Made by a program: the position numbers and the translations under genes. The notes beneath the pieces are model-generated. The model did not search any database. It worked only from the letters and a program-made list of their open reading frames with translations, and was not told the DNA's origin. This document shows, piece by piece, positions 39,483 through 48,686 of a stretch of 64,000 bases of DNA; within the stretch, counting starts at the first letter, position 1, and every line of letters begins with the position of its first letter. The DNA comes from Candidatus Nanoarchaeia archaeon (GTDB lineage: Archaea > Nanobdellota > Nanobdellia > Woesearchaeales > SKIA01). The DNA lies in NCBI GenBank assembly GCA_028279685.1, contig JANQNG010000031.1:124001-188000 (forward strand). The letters are read 5' to 3'.

Positions 39483-40306
39483 TTAACCTTTTTCTCTTCT
39501 TTGATTCAGATTCTTCAAGATAATTCTCTTTAGAAATAATTTTTTCTCCACTTTTTTTTCCAACTCCTTCCTTGCAATTTTTGCAACATCCCCTCCTTCT
39601 TTTGCAGCATCTTCGTTCTCTTTGAATCCTTGGGTGTCTTTCTTCCTTGAGATTTTAGTTGTCGAAGCTTCTCCAAGCATTGTAAAGATCAATTCCAAAT
39701 CATCCATATGATCTCTGAGATTCTCATTCTTGAGGCCTTTATATCTCTTATATTCAGTCGGAGTCATATCGAATGTCGCTCTAGATATCTCTGTCGTTAG
39801 GATCGCATATTCTTTTTCTGATTTTACCCCTCTTTTACTCCACTCATTAGTAAGCTCATCCCTGATTGCAATTCCTCTAACTCTTTTCTCCACCCATTCA
39901 TCAGAATATCCTTTAGCTTTGTATATCTCTCTCATCCTCTTCTGTGCTAATTCTGGATTTTCTATCTCTTGAACTCGCTCATATCCAGTTTGTGCCAACC
40001 ATTGTTTAAATGGTTCTGCTCTAGAAGAAGGAACGGATTGAATTAATCTAAAAGCACCTTTTGTTGACACGCAATTAATCTTTTGTTTCCCTCCTGCTGT
40101 AGGTACTTCAAGGAGGGTGGCAATTTGCCCCCCCCTTCTTTAAAACTCTCATCTCTTCTTCTCATATCCTTCAAATATCCACTTGGATCTTTTGAATCAG
40201 TCAATGCAGCAACAATATCAACAGCTACAAACCACCATTCTTCATTGAACCATATTCTCCTAATTTTCTTATTCTGGAATACTGCAATTCCTCTTTCATA
40301 ATCCAT
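39483..40306 (-). pseudogene. BRO-N/antirepressor-like protein, frameshifted at a G8 tract
   Basis: N-terminal MDYERGIAVFQNKKIRRIWFNEEWWFVAVDIVAALTDSKDPSGYLKDMRRRDESFKEGGG; a one-base gain restores QIATLLEVPTAGGKQKINCVSTKGAFRLIQSVPSSRAEPFKQWLAQTGYERVQEI. Confidence 0.8.
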
Positions 40307-40394
40307 ATATTGGGTAAATATGTGAATTATATAAATATAATTAGTGTGATTGTCCAGTGCAAAATTATTTAAACAAATATAAGAAAAATATACT

Positions 40395-40970
40395 ATGTAT
40401 GAAACAGGAGTATATATAGGAGATGGATGTAATAGTGTTTTCTGCCACATCAAAGACCATCCAAAGCTAGGTATTAAAATAAGAAAAGAAGAAAGCGATA
40501 AAAAGGCTTTCAAAAAGCTGAAAGAAGAATATACCAAAGCATTAGTGTTAAGAAAACTTAAACTTCCTGTTCCACGATATGCAGGCATTGTTCGCATCAA
40601 GATAAATCCTAAAACAATATTCTCACAAGACCCTGAAATTGATAAACTTCTCAAAGAAAAATATGGAAAATCAGAAGATTTTGGTCTTGTAATTGAAAAT
40701 ATAGAAAATGATATAAGAGTGCTTTCAGAAAAGCAAGTCCAAAAAAAATATAATTTTTACAAAAAACAATTTAGGGAGCTTAATATAGTGATAAGTGACT
40801 CTGGATCAAACCACAACATACTTTGGAGTGAGAAAAAAAAGAAGATGTATTTCATTGATTATGAATACTGGACAATTCCTAGCAAATACTTCAAAAAAAG
40901 TTCTGCCAACATCCAAGAGGAAAATAAACCAAAATCATGGTTTTCTCGACTCTTTAACATCTTCAGGTAA
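40395..40970 (+). CDS. Minimal protein-kinase-fold-like protein
   Basis: GLVIENI hinge-like, VISDSGSNHNILW catalytic-loop-like, MYFIDYEYW metal-site-like segments. Confidence 0.5.
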   Translation: MYETGVYIGDGCNSVFCHIKDHPKLGIKIRKEESDKKAFKKLKEEYTKALVLRKLKLPVPRYAGIVRIKINPKTIFSQDPEIDKLLKEKYGKSEDFGLVIENIENDIRVLSEKQVQKKYNFYKKQFRELNIVISDSGSNHNILWSEKKKKMYFIDYEYWTIPSKYFKKSSANIQEENKPKSWFSRLFNIFR

Positions 40971-41000
40971 TTATATAAATAGCAGATTCTAAGAAATACT

Positions 41001-41204
41001 ATGACCAAAGGACTTCCGTTAGCGAGTATGACTCGATTGATGAAAGAAGCAGGCGCTGAACGTATTAGTCAGTCTGCAAAAGAAGCATTGAAAGAGGTTC
41101 TCGAAGAGGAAGTAAAAGTCATCATGGAGAAAGCACTCACTAACGCACTTAATTCTGGACGAAAAACTGTTACTGAAGAAGATGTGAAAAAAGCTAAGGA
41201 ATAA
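41001..41204 (+). CDS. Archaeal histone
   Basis: LPLASMTRLMKEAGAERISQSAKEALKEVLEEEVKVIMEKALTNALNSGRKTVTEEDVKKA. Confidence 0.94.
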   Translation: MTKGLPLASMTRLMKEAGAERISQSAKEALKEVLEEEVKVIMEKALTNALNSGRKTVTEEDVKKAKE

Positions 41205-41210
41205 TTTTAT

Positions 41211-41639
41211 TCAAGCTAAAAGTTCAGATAACTTATATTGCCTGCCCGTTTCTAAACCAAGTTTCTTAAACAAAACATTTTTTTTATGCATACTGAATTT
41301 AGATACAACAAACGCAATCATACCATAAACAAATCCCTTTTTTGAAAAAACATCATCAGTAAGAGCTTCAGAACCACGCTCACAAGACTTTCTGTATGGA
41401 CACCCTAATGCACAAATATTATCAAAATTTTGTTTACCATCAACCTCTTCATCGAGGAGAGTGACATAAGTATCCTCAGGATCTAAAGAGCGCATCCAAT
41501 TTTTGATATTTTGATAAAACGTAGTAGAATATCCATGTCTAACAAGAGCACCATCAATTTTATTTCTGATAGAATCTTCATCATCCAGAACAGCTCTTAC
41601 TTCGTTAACATGATGTGCTAAAAGAGTTACTTCCTCCAT
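41211..41639 (-). CDS. Hypothetical protein with Cys pair
   Basis: 142 aa; ICALGCPYRKSCERGSEAL. Confidence 0.55.
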   Translation of the reverse strand: MEEVTLLAHHVNEVRAVLDDEDSIRNKIDGALVRHGYSTTFYQNIKNWMRSLDPEDTYVTLLDEEVDGKQNFDNICALGCPYRKSCERGSEALTDDVFSKKGFVYGMIAFVVSKFSMHKKNVLFKKLGLETGRQYKLSELLA

Positions 41640-41735
41640 AAGAAATATACAGCCTTCTCCATTTATAAAGCTTTCTATTTTTAACCACTTATAAGTAACA
41701 ACTAAATTCGTATCAACAAAATCTTCGACTTTGAG

Positions 41736-41804
41736 GTCACAAAGTCAAAACTTTGTGACCAGCAAAATTTAAAATTTTGGGGCTACAAAGTTAAAACTTT
41801 GTAA
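41736..41804. repeat. Array of three short perfect hairpins at the rnz 3' end
   Basis: GGTCACAAAGT-caaa-ACTTTGTGACC; CAAAATT-ta-AATTTTG; TACAAAGTT-aa-AACTTTGTA. Confidence 0.75.
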
Positions 41805-42699
41805 CTTTCATAAAATCAAATGCTCCTTCTACGTCAGGAAAGCGCTGTTTAGCATCTTCAATAATTGGATCTGCCGTCTTATATCGTTGTGAAAAGTGAG
41901 TCAATATTAATTTCTTCACGTTTGCTTTTGTAGCAATTAACGTAGCGTCATCTGCACATAAATGCCTATAATCTCGAGCTTTCTCTTTCAAATCAGATGC
42001 ATACACACATTCACTAATCAAAAGATCTGCATCATCAGCAATTCTGAAGCAATTATCACACACACCAGTATCTAAAATGAAAGCAATAACTTTTCCTTTG
42101 ACAATATACGAAACATCATCCGGCTTGATCTCTTTTCCTTTGAATTTTGCTGTTTCTCCTCGAGATAATTTTCCAACAACAGGACCAGGTCCTAATCCAA
42201 ATTTTTTCGCTTTCGACATATCAACTTTTCTGCGATCTTTTTCCACAAATCGATATCCTAAGCAGGGCGCAGAATGATCCAACCAAGCACAACTAATAGA
42301 ATAATGTTCATTATCAATAAATGTTTTAAGTTCTCCATGTTTCGGATCAAGTTCAATGAGTTCAATATCAACCTGATTTTCAAAAATACAACTCTTCATC
42401 AGATTACCAAAGTATACTTTAGATCCTTTAGGTCCATAAATTTTCAGATGCGCACCTTGTTCAGAATTTCCCAAAGTCTGAATGAATCCTACCAATCCGG
42501 AAATATGATCTCCATGCCAATGACTAATTAAAATCTTCGTGACAGCAGTACGTTTAATTCCTGCTACATTCATCTGCCTTTGCGTACCTTCCCCGCAATC
42601 TAGCAAAATACCGTCCTCACGGTACTTAAGAAAGATAGCCTGCGGATTTCTATCCTTAGTAGGCACCATGCTTGAAGTGCCCAAAAACGTGATTTCCAT
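41791..42699 (-). CDS. rnz: Ribonuclease Z
   Basis: MEITFLGTSSMVPTKDRNPQAIFLKY ... ILISHWHGDHISGLVGFIQT; HLCADDA; LTHFSQRY. Confidence 0.95.
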   Translation of the reverse strand: MEITFLGTSSMVPTKDRNPQAIFLKYREDGILLDCGEGTQRQMNVAGIKRTAVTKILISHWHGDHISGLVGFIQTLGNSEQGAHLKIYGPKGSKVYFGNLMKSCIFENQVDIELIELDPKHGELKTFIDNEHYSISCAWLDHSAPCLGYRFVEKDRRKVDMSKAKKFGLGPGPVVGKLSRGETAKFKGKEIKPDDVSYIVKGKVIAFILDTGVCDNCFRIADDADLLISECVYASDLKEKARDYRHLCADDATLIATKANVKKLILTHFSQRYKTADPIIEDAKQRFPDVEGAFDFMKVTKF

Positions 42700-42863
42700 A
42701 GAAAAGAAAACACTCTGCCATATAAAAAGGGTTCTGTTAAATTTTTTTCTATATAGAAATAAAAAATTGTTATCTACTTTATAGTGCTAAAAATAGAAAC
42801 ATTTATATATCATGACTACTCTAAAATGAATACAACATTGGTTGTGAAAGAGGGGGGATCAAT

Positions 42864-42938
42864 ATGACCAAAATACAAACATTACTTGAAAGCCTTGAAG
42901 CAAGGCAACAAGAACTGGAGGCATTACTTGCACAATGA
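42864..42938 (+). CDS. Micro-ORF 1 (24 aa)
   Basis: SD GAGGGGGGATC then MTKIQTLLESLEARQQELEALLAQ; stop overlaps next start (ATGA). Confidence 0.55.
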   Translation: MTKIQTLLESLEARQQELEALLAQ

Positions 42939-43024
42939 CTGAAAAGAAACTCGTTGATAAATTAATCAAACAGCGAGAAGAAATCAAGCTGAAATCATTC
43001 ATGCTTGGACGAAAACACTATTAG
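42935..43024 (+). CDS. Micro-ORF 2 (29 aa)
   Basis: MTEKKLVDKLIKQREEIKLKSFMLGRKHY; coupled to micro-ORF 1. Confidence 0.5.
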   Translation: MTEKKLVDKLIKQREEIKLKSFMLGRKHY

Positions 43025-43033
43025 AGGTGAATC

Positions 43034-43147
43034 ATGATGGACAAATTATCAGCATTACTTGAAACGACAGAAATAAAATCCAAGAAGGAAAAAGTCGAAA
43101 GCGAAGTAGAGAGACAAAAACGCTACGACATGCTTCCATTACTGTAA
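43034..43147 (+). CDS. Micro-ORF 3 (37 aa)
   Basis: SD GAGGTGA then MMDKLSALLETTEIKSKKEKVESEVERQKRYDMLPLL. Confidence 0.52.
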   Translation: MMDKLSALLETTEIKSKKEKVESEVERQKRYDMLPLL

Positions 43148-43161
43148 AAAGGTGATCAACT

Positions 43162-43488
43162 TTGTACGAATATGAAGATTTTGATGAAGAAGAAGGATCC
43201 TACATAGATGAAGAGAAAGAAGAACTCGAAAAACTCGAGGATTCCATGTATGCATCTGATCCTGAAACTGAAGAAGATGACGCGGCCTACGAGAAATGCT
43301 TCGACGATTTCAAAGAAGGAGAAGATATTAAGAAAGAAATTTTCAAAAGTTCTATTAAGCCAGCAGATGACGAAGAATACGAATTAGATGAGGTTCTTGG
43401 TGAACGAGGCAAGAAACCAGTAATGTCTGTACTCAATAAAACCAAACTATCTGACATGGAGATGGATGACCTTTTCGTCAAAGAATAG
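43162..43488 (+). CDS. Small highly acidic protein
   Basis: TTG start after AAAAGGTGATCAAC; YEYEDFDEEEGSYIDEEKEELEKLEDSMYASDPETEEDD. Confidence 0.65.
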   Translation: MYEYEDFDEEEGSYIDEEKEELEKLEDSMYASDPETEEDDAAYEKCFDDFKEGEDIKKEIFKSSIKPADDEEYELDEVLGERGKKPVMSVLNKTKLSDMEMDDLFVKE

Positions 43489-43539
43489 ACTAATTTTTTA
43501 AACCAGCACATTTTCTATACCTGTGAAGAGGTAATTATT

Positions 43540-44757
43540 ATGACTTATGACAATAAACATTTTTTAATCAATTCACCTATCCTTGAACAGTTCAAGCAGA
43601 AATTCTTCAAAGCTGCAGAACTTATCAAGAGCGCGATATCTACAAATGTCCCTATTACTATTATCCATCACGCAGACTGTGATGGCTTCTGTGCAGGCAT
43701 TGCACTAGAACAAGCAATACTTCCCCTTTTACTTGAGAAACTCGGCAGCGAACGTTCAGTCCAAACACTATACAGCAGACATCCATCAAAAACACCATTC
43801 TATGACTATGCTGATGCCACAAGAGATGTCAACCAATTCATGAACAATATTCAACGATTCAAGAATAAACATCCTTTAGTGATTCTCCTCGACAACGGCA
43901 GTACTGCAGAAGATTACTATGCATTAAAAAAAGCAAAAATCTACGGCGCCACAACTATTGTCATTGATCATCATTATCCAGGGCCTATGAAAGAAGGTAC
44001 TTGCAAAAATGACCCTTATATTGATATTCATATCAATCCTCATCTCATAGGTGATGATGGTCATTTCTCTGCAGGCATGCTCTCAGCAGAACTTGCACGA
44101 TTCATCAATCATGAAACAAAAAATCTTCCTCTTATTGCAGCAGTCTCGGCAATAGCAGATAAAATAACAGGAGACGCGTTAGAACAATATGTCCATAAAA
44201 CAGGAAAACACTTTCATGATCTGAAGCGTATAGGCCATGCGTTAGATTATGAAGCACATCATTTACGATTTAACGATGGTCGTTATACGGTAGCAGATAT
44301 TTTAGGAGCTCATCATGAACGACAGCGATTCCTCGTCGAAGAAATCAACGAAATGCTTGATGAGAAGATCAGCAAATACAAAATCGCAGCAAAAAAATTT
44401 ATGAAACTCTCGAAGATTGGAAATATCACTTTAGTCGAACTCGATACACACAAAATTATTCCTCATGGTGAATATCCTGGACCTGGAAAATTATTAGGCT
44501 ATACGAAAGAAGAGTTGCTACGAGATCAACATCAACCTATCATCTGCTTAGGTTACGGCGATTTCTCGTTGACCTTCAGAGCAGACAACTGTGACTTCGA
44601 TGCAAACAAAGTCATCAAACATCTGCAAGAAGCCCTTCCCCATGCTCATGTTACAGGAGGAGGACATGCTCATGCTGCTTCAATACGCTTCGCTGCCTTA
44701 GCAAAGCATGAAGTATTAGAAGAAACAAGAAAATATATCAAAGAACATTCTTCCTGA
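43540..44757 (+). CDS. DHH-family phosphoesterase (archaeal RecJ/GAN-like)
   Basis: IIHHADCDGFCAGIAL, VILLDNGSTAEDYYAL, TIVIDHHYPGP, GGGHAHAASIRF (DHHA1). Confidence 0.92.
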   Translation: MTYDNKHFLINSPILEQFKQKFFKAAELIKSAISTNVPITIIHHADCDGFCAGIALEQAILPLLLEKLGSERSVQTLYSRHPSKTPFYDYADATRDVNQFMNNIQRFKNKHPLVILLDNGSTAEDYYALKKAKIYGATTIVIDHHYPGPMKEGTCKNDPYIDIHINPHLIGDDGHFSAGMLSAELARFINHETKNLPLIAAVSAIADKITGDALEQYVHKTGKHFHDLKRIGHALDYEAHHLRFNDGRYTVADILGAHHERQRFLVEEINEMLDEKISKYKIAAKKFMKLSKIGNITLVELDTHKIIPHGEYPGPGKLLGYTKEELLRDQHQPIICLGYGDFSLTFRADNCDFDANKVIKHLQEALPHAHVTGGGHAHAASIRFAALAKHEVLEETRKYIKEHSS

Positions 44758-45310
44758 GCAAAGCATCTATAGTATCTTGAAACTCTGTGCTATGTGTATG
44801 GTTAGTCAAATAAGCATTAGCACCAGCATCTAAACAAAAATTTTTGTAATGTTGAGATCCTGCGTATATCATTACAGGTGTTTGTATATTCATACCTTCT
44901 TGCCGTATCTCTCTAAGACACTGCAATCCGACAGGATCTGCTCTTAACTCAGTATAAATACCTCCTTTAGGTAGAAAAAGGTTAAGTATAATCAAATCAG
45001 CTTCAATTCCTAAAAAAGTGTCTCTAATACTACTCATATTATCTTCTGTTGCAAAAAGAGAAAAAATCGTTTCAGTATATATTTGGTTTATGTAAGGATT
45101 CTCATTACATTCGTTAAATCCAAGAAGTGCTGGAGGAATACCTCTACTTTTAGCCCTGACCTTCAGCGTCAGTCTTTCAAGAAAGTTTAAGTAAGGAGGA
45201 AATGCTTCTTTATTTTCATCAACCCAGATTATCATCTTCTTATTTTCGCTAGTTTCTACAGTTTTATTTCCTTCTCTATTATTACTATCTCTACGTAACT
45301 CAGTTATCAT
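44738..45310 (-). CDS. Receiver-like (REC) domain protein
   Basis: MIIWVDENKEAF ... DLIILNLFLPKGG ... TPVMIYAGSQHYKNFCLDAGANAYLTNHTHSTEF. Confidence 0.6.
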   Translation of the reverse strand: MITELRRDSNNREGNKTVETSENKKMIIWVDENKEAFPPYLNFLERLTLKVRAKSRGIPPALLGFNECNENPYINQIYTETIFSLFATEDNMSSIRDTFLGIEADLIILNLFLPKGGIYTELRADPVGLQCLREIRQEGMNIQTPVMIYAGSQHYKNFCLDAGANAYLTNHTHSTEFQDTIDALLRKNVL

Positions 45311-45377
45311 GTGGACGAAAATAAGAACTCACTTTAATATATTTCGGATTCATCGCTATATTCAAAAAGCAACAAAA

Positions 45378-45575
45378 TCAAACCTTCTTGAATTTCGCAG
45401 AAGTATGCACAAGATCGACATGTCCTAGGAATTGTGCTCTGCAGCAGAATCGTTCTAATCCAAGATCATCCATGACTTTCTTCTTAGCTTCTCCTTTCGC
45501 AACTCTCTCCTTAAATTCTTTCCAAAGATGCGCAATCGGTTTGCCGCATGAAAAACATCTTACTGGGATTATCAT
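45378..45575 (-). CDS. rpoN: RNA polymerase subunit N
   Basis: [21 protein letters not shown] ... [19 protein letters not shown]. Confidence 0.96.
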   Translation of the reverse strand: MIIPVRCFSCGKPIAHLWKEFKERVAKGEAKKKVMDDLGLERFCCRAQFLGHVDLVHTSAKFKKV

Positions 45576-45587
45576 ATTTTTAGCACC

Positions 45588-45992
45588 TCATCTATAACTC
45601 TTCTGGCGTTTGGCACGAGCATTACCTCTCGTATTTGGCTTCCTTTTTTCTCGGTAACGCACATCAGCGACCAAAAACTGTCTATCATAATCTAAAAATA
45701 ATTTTTTTAATGTTGATTGAAACTGTATTAATGCTCTTGCTGCTGCAAGCCTACAGGCTTCCATCTGACTATTCGGACCTCCTCCTGTTACCTTAATACT
45801 AATATCGACTTTGCTCAGTACTTCACCTGCTAGTGTAAGCACCTCTTGCAGCTTAGCTTTGTAAAGCGTATCTTGAATTCCTTGCAAAGCATGTCCATTA
45901 ACAGTCACTTTTCCTTTCCCTGGTTTAAGATGTGCTCTCGCTATCGCTTCTTTTCTGCTGCCACTAGCCACAATATTTTTTTTCGTAACCAT
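45588..45992 (-). CDS. rps9: 30S ribosomal protein S9
   Basis: ASGSRKEAIARAHLKPGKGKVTVNG ... VRYREKRKPNTRGNARAKRQKSYR. Confidence 0.95.
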   Translation of the reverse strand: MVTKKNIVASGSRKEAIARAHLKPGKGKVTVNGHALQGIQDTLYKAKLQEVLTLAGEVLSKVDISIKVTGGGPNSQMEACRLAAARALIQFQSTLKKLFLDYDRQFLVADVRYREKRKPNTRGNARAKRQKSYR

Positions 45993-46412
45993 TTACTCCA
46001 CCTTTGCACCTAGGAATGTGCACACTTCTTTCACTGTCACAAACTTTCCTGTAGGTAATTTCCTGCTATTCGCTTCAGCCAATACTGACGTTGCTTTCCC
46101 TTCCTGTTCTTTTGGAACTCCTAAAAAGCAAGTAATTCTTTTGAACGCTTCTGCACCTCTTGGCTGCTTATACGGAAGCATCCCTCTTATGATTCTTCTG
46201 ACAAATCGATCAGGCATTCTGAGGATAAAAGGTCCTTTTGCAGGAATACCCATATCTTGTTTCTGTTTATATCTTTTGAATACTGTCTCTTTTTTCCCTG
46301 AAATTACTGCTTTTTCACAATTAATGACGGTGACCTGCTCCCCTAACAAAGCTGCCTTAGCTGCCTTTGTCGCAAGCCTTCCTAACACTAAATTAGTTGC
46401 ATCAATAATCAT
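45993..46412 (-). CDS. rpl13: 50S ribosomal protein L13
   Basis: MIIDATNLVLGRLATKAAKAALLGEQVTVINCEKAVISG ... IRGMLPYKQPRGAEAF; internal Met start preferred. Confidence 0.95.
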   Translation of the reverse strand: MIIDATNLVLGRLATKAAKAALLGEQVTVINCEKAVISGKKETVFKRYKQKQDMGIPAKGPFILRMPDRFVRRIIRGMLPYKQPRGAEAFKRITCFLGVPKEQEGKATSVLAEANSRKLPTGKFVTVKEVCTFLGAKVE

Positions 46413-46762
46413 CCTAATATCCTCACTCGTTTCCCTTTGGGATTCGGACATTTGATAACGAAGTCAGCAATGTACATCGCGCCGCATTTCGCATCAAGAA
46501 GTTTTTTGGCAGCATTGTTCGAGAACGAATACGCAACCACATTAACTTTTCGCGAAACATCACCCATCGACAAAACCTTTCCAGGAACAATGACTGTCTC
46601 ATTTTCTTTTGCATACTGATCAATCTTTGAAAGATTTACTGTTCTTCGCCTTCTTGTTGGTTTCTCTAGATCTGAAGCTATTCTTTTCCACAAAGAAACT
46701 TTTTGCTCTATAGCAGTTTTCTTCAGTATCCTAATAAGCTCCTTGAGCTGAACATTCTTCAT
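46409..46762 (-). CDS. rpl18e: 50S ribosomal protein L18e
   Basis: LWKRIASDLEKPTRRRRTVNLSKIDQYAKENETVIVPGKVLSMGDVSRKVNVVAYSFS. Confidence 0.94.
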   Translation of the reverse strand: MKNVQLKELIRILKKTAIEQKVSLWKRIASDLEKPTRRRRTVNLSKIDQYAKENETVIVPGKVLSMGDVSRKVNVVAYSFSNNAAKKLLDAKCGAMYIADFVIKCPNPKGKRVRILG

Positions 46763-47544
46763 TTTATTTTACTCACGAGCGCAGCAAGCTCATCAAGTTG
46801 CGTATTGTAAACCATGATTGCTTTCTCAATCATCTCTTTATGACTGAGTTGTCCCCACGGCTCAACGAAAAAAATAAATTCTTCTTCTTTCTTGATTAGT
46901 TGCGTTACCTCTTCAACTTCAAGCCCTGTCAAATCTTGATGCTGGACCTCATCAAGTTTCTTCTTGTTGATGCTAAGCTTGTTATTCTTCAATTCAAAAA
47001 CATCAAAAGAAGCATCTTTCACGAATTTCTTAACATTACTTGGTTGATTGATTATTTTGATATCATGAACTGCTTTATAATACACTAATCCCGGAGACCA
47101 TTTAACATGATTCTTTCCCTCTCCTAAAACAGCATGTGCTATTAGTTCAACACTTTGCCCTTCAAGCAATTCTGTTACAGGGATATTATTAAAAACAGGA
47201 GTGATTTTTGAATCAGATGAATTGAGGTCCCCTGACACTATTGTTGCAGGACCATTGACTTTCAATGTTAACGTCACCGAATTGCTTGGCGTTAATTCTT
47301 CTCCTTCTTGTTTGAAGTTATATGATTTAAGATCGGTCTTCAAAGGAATAAGCCCGAAACGGTGCGCAACGATTTCATCATAGAGTATAGAGTCGTTGTG
47401 CTTAAATTCCACATCATCAATCGCCATTGTCGGAACTTCTGATATAGTGAACTTCCTAATAGTGTTGATATAAGATGGTGTGACGCCTTTCACATGATAT
47501 ACATATCGTGGCTCTTTTTTGAGCTGTTTTATTGTAATAGCCAT
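46759..47544 (-). CDS. rpoD: RNA polymerase subunit D
   Basis: FTISEVPTMAIDDVEFKHNDSILYDEIVAHRFGLIPLKTD; internal Met (MAITIKQLKK) start fits S11 stop. Confidence 0.93.
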   Translation of the reverse strand: MAITIKQLKKEPRYVYHVKGVTPSYINTIRKFTISEVPTMAIDDVEFKHNDSILYDEIVAHRFGLIPLKTDLKSYNFKQEGEELTPSNSVTLTLKVNGPATIVSGDLNSSDSKITPVFNNIPVTELLEGQSVELIAHAVLGEGKNHVKWSPGLVYYKAVHDIKIINQPSNVKKFVKDASFDVFELKNNKLSINKKKLDEVQHQDLTGLEVEEVTQLIKKEEEFIFFVEPWGQLSHKEMIEKAIMVYNTQLDELAALVSKIK

Positions 47545-47545
47545 A

Positions 47546-47953
47546 CTACACCCTCCTTCCTCTTCTGCCTCCTTTTTTCCTGCAACCATCATGGGGCAGA
47601 GGAGTAACTTCCTCAATAATACCTATGCGAAGACCCATTCTTGCCAATGCTCTGACACAAGCTTGTGCTCCTGGACCTGGATTGTTTGGACCATTATGCC
47701 CTCCAGGTGCTTTGATCTTGACATGAATCCCTGTAATGCCTTTTTCGTAAGCAATCTCTGCCGCTTTCTTTGCTGCATTCATCGCTGCAGTAGGAGAACT
47801 TTCAAGCCGATCAGCCTTAACAACCTGACCTCCAGAAGTTCTCGCTATCGTCTCTGTCCCTGTAATGTCAGTAATATGAATAATTGTATTATTATATGAT
47901 GAGTAGACATGAACAATACCCCATCGAATAGGCCCTTGTGTTCTCCTTACCAT
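47546..47953 (-). CDS. rps11: 30S ribosomal protein S11
   Basis: [39 protein letters not shown] ... [18 protein letters not shown]. Confidence 0.96.
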   Translation of the reverse strand: MVRRTQGPIRWGIVHVYSSYNNTIIHITDITGTETIARTSGGQVVKADRLESSPTAAMNAAKKAAEIAYEKGITGIHVKIKAPGGHNGPNNPGPGAQACVRALARMGLRIGIIEEVTPLPHDGCRKKGGRRGRRV

Positions 47954-47955
47954 CT

Positions 47956-48684
47956 TCAGGTCCCCTCCTTTTCTACTTTCTCTTCAGCTTTCATCTCTTT
48001 TTTTTCCTTCTTCTCTTCTGTCTTTTTTTCTTCAATTTCTTTCTTCTCTTCTACAGTACCTTCTTTTCCTTCTTCATCAACAGGTTCGAACACTTCAGGA
48101 GGTTCCTCCTCCTTTTTCTTCTCATCTTCTTTAGCTTTTTCTTTTGCTGCCCTCTCTTTCAATTCCTGTTCAGTAATTCGTTCAGGATGCTCCTCGCTAA
48201 AAATAGAAGAATTCGGACTGAATGAAACAGTAGAATCAAACGCCAAAGGAACAAGAAATGAAGGGCTATTAGTTTTTACTCCATTCACAGTGATATGACC
48301 ATGAACAATAAACTGTCTTGCCTGTTTGGGGCTTCTCGCAAGATTCTTTCTTAACACAACAGATTGCAATCTTCGATCGAGAACAACCTCTTCCTCAAGA
48401 CTGAGAATGTCTTCAAATGTCTGCTCTTCCGAAATCATCCCTAATGTTCTTAGACGTTGCATAAGCTGCTCTTTCTCATGTTCCGCTTGTGGTGTTCCTG
48501 CAAGCGAAGTCAAGCGCTTTGTCTGATTGTGAACTTTTTTGAGCAATGAGCTCATCTTCTGATACTCTTTCTTATTTCTGAGGCCATATTTCTTCAGGAG
48601 TTCTGCTTCATGTTCAAGATTAGCTTTTCTCCATGGATGATTAGGAGTTTCGTATTTTTTCTTTGGTTTCTTTGGATCTCCCAT
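47956..48684 (-). CDS. rps4: 30S ribosomal protein S4 with Lys/Glu-rich C-terminal extension
   Basis: [43 protein letters not shown]4 RNA-binding domain [26 protein letters not shown]; ~70-aa KE-rich tail. Confidence 0.95.
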   Translation of the reverse strand: MGDPKKPKKKYETPNHPWRKANLEHEAELLKKYGLRNKKEYQKMSSLLKKVHNQTKRLTSLAGTPQAEHEKEQLMQRLRTLGMISEEQTFEDILSLEEEVVLDRRLQSVVLRKNLARSPKQARQFIVHGHITVNGVKTNSPSFLVPLAFDSTVSFSPNSSIFSEEHPERITEQELKERAAKEKAKEDEKKKEEEPPEVFEPVDEEGKEGTVEEKKEIEEKKTEEKKEKKEMKAEEKVEKEGT

Positions 48685-48686
48685 GA

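Noticed and set aside
13750-40360. Recurring TGTCCAGTG string (13757, 15928, 39464, 40351)
   Set aside because: Nine-base match with no shared extended context or structure; insufficient to call a motif without genome-wide counts.
40043-40654. 203-aa minus ORF as a separate gene
   Set aside because: Only the segment from ATG 40306 resembles a protein (BRO-N); the upstream part overlaps the promoter and kinase-like gene, and the downstream part is the out-of-frame side of the G8 tract.
46018-46455. 145-aa ORF antisense to rpl13
   Set aside because: Shadow ORF over a well-supported ribosomal protein gene.
47909-48298. Phe/Ser-rich ORFs antisense to rps4 tail
   Set aside because: Artefact of the GAA/AAG-rich S4 extension read on the opposite strand.
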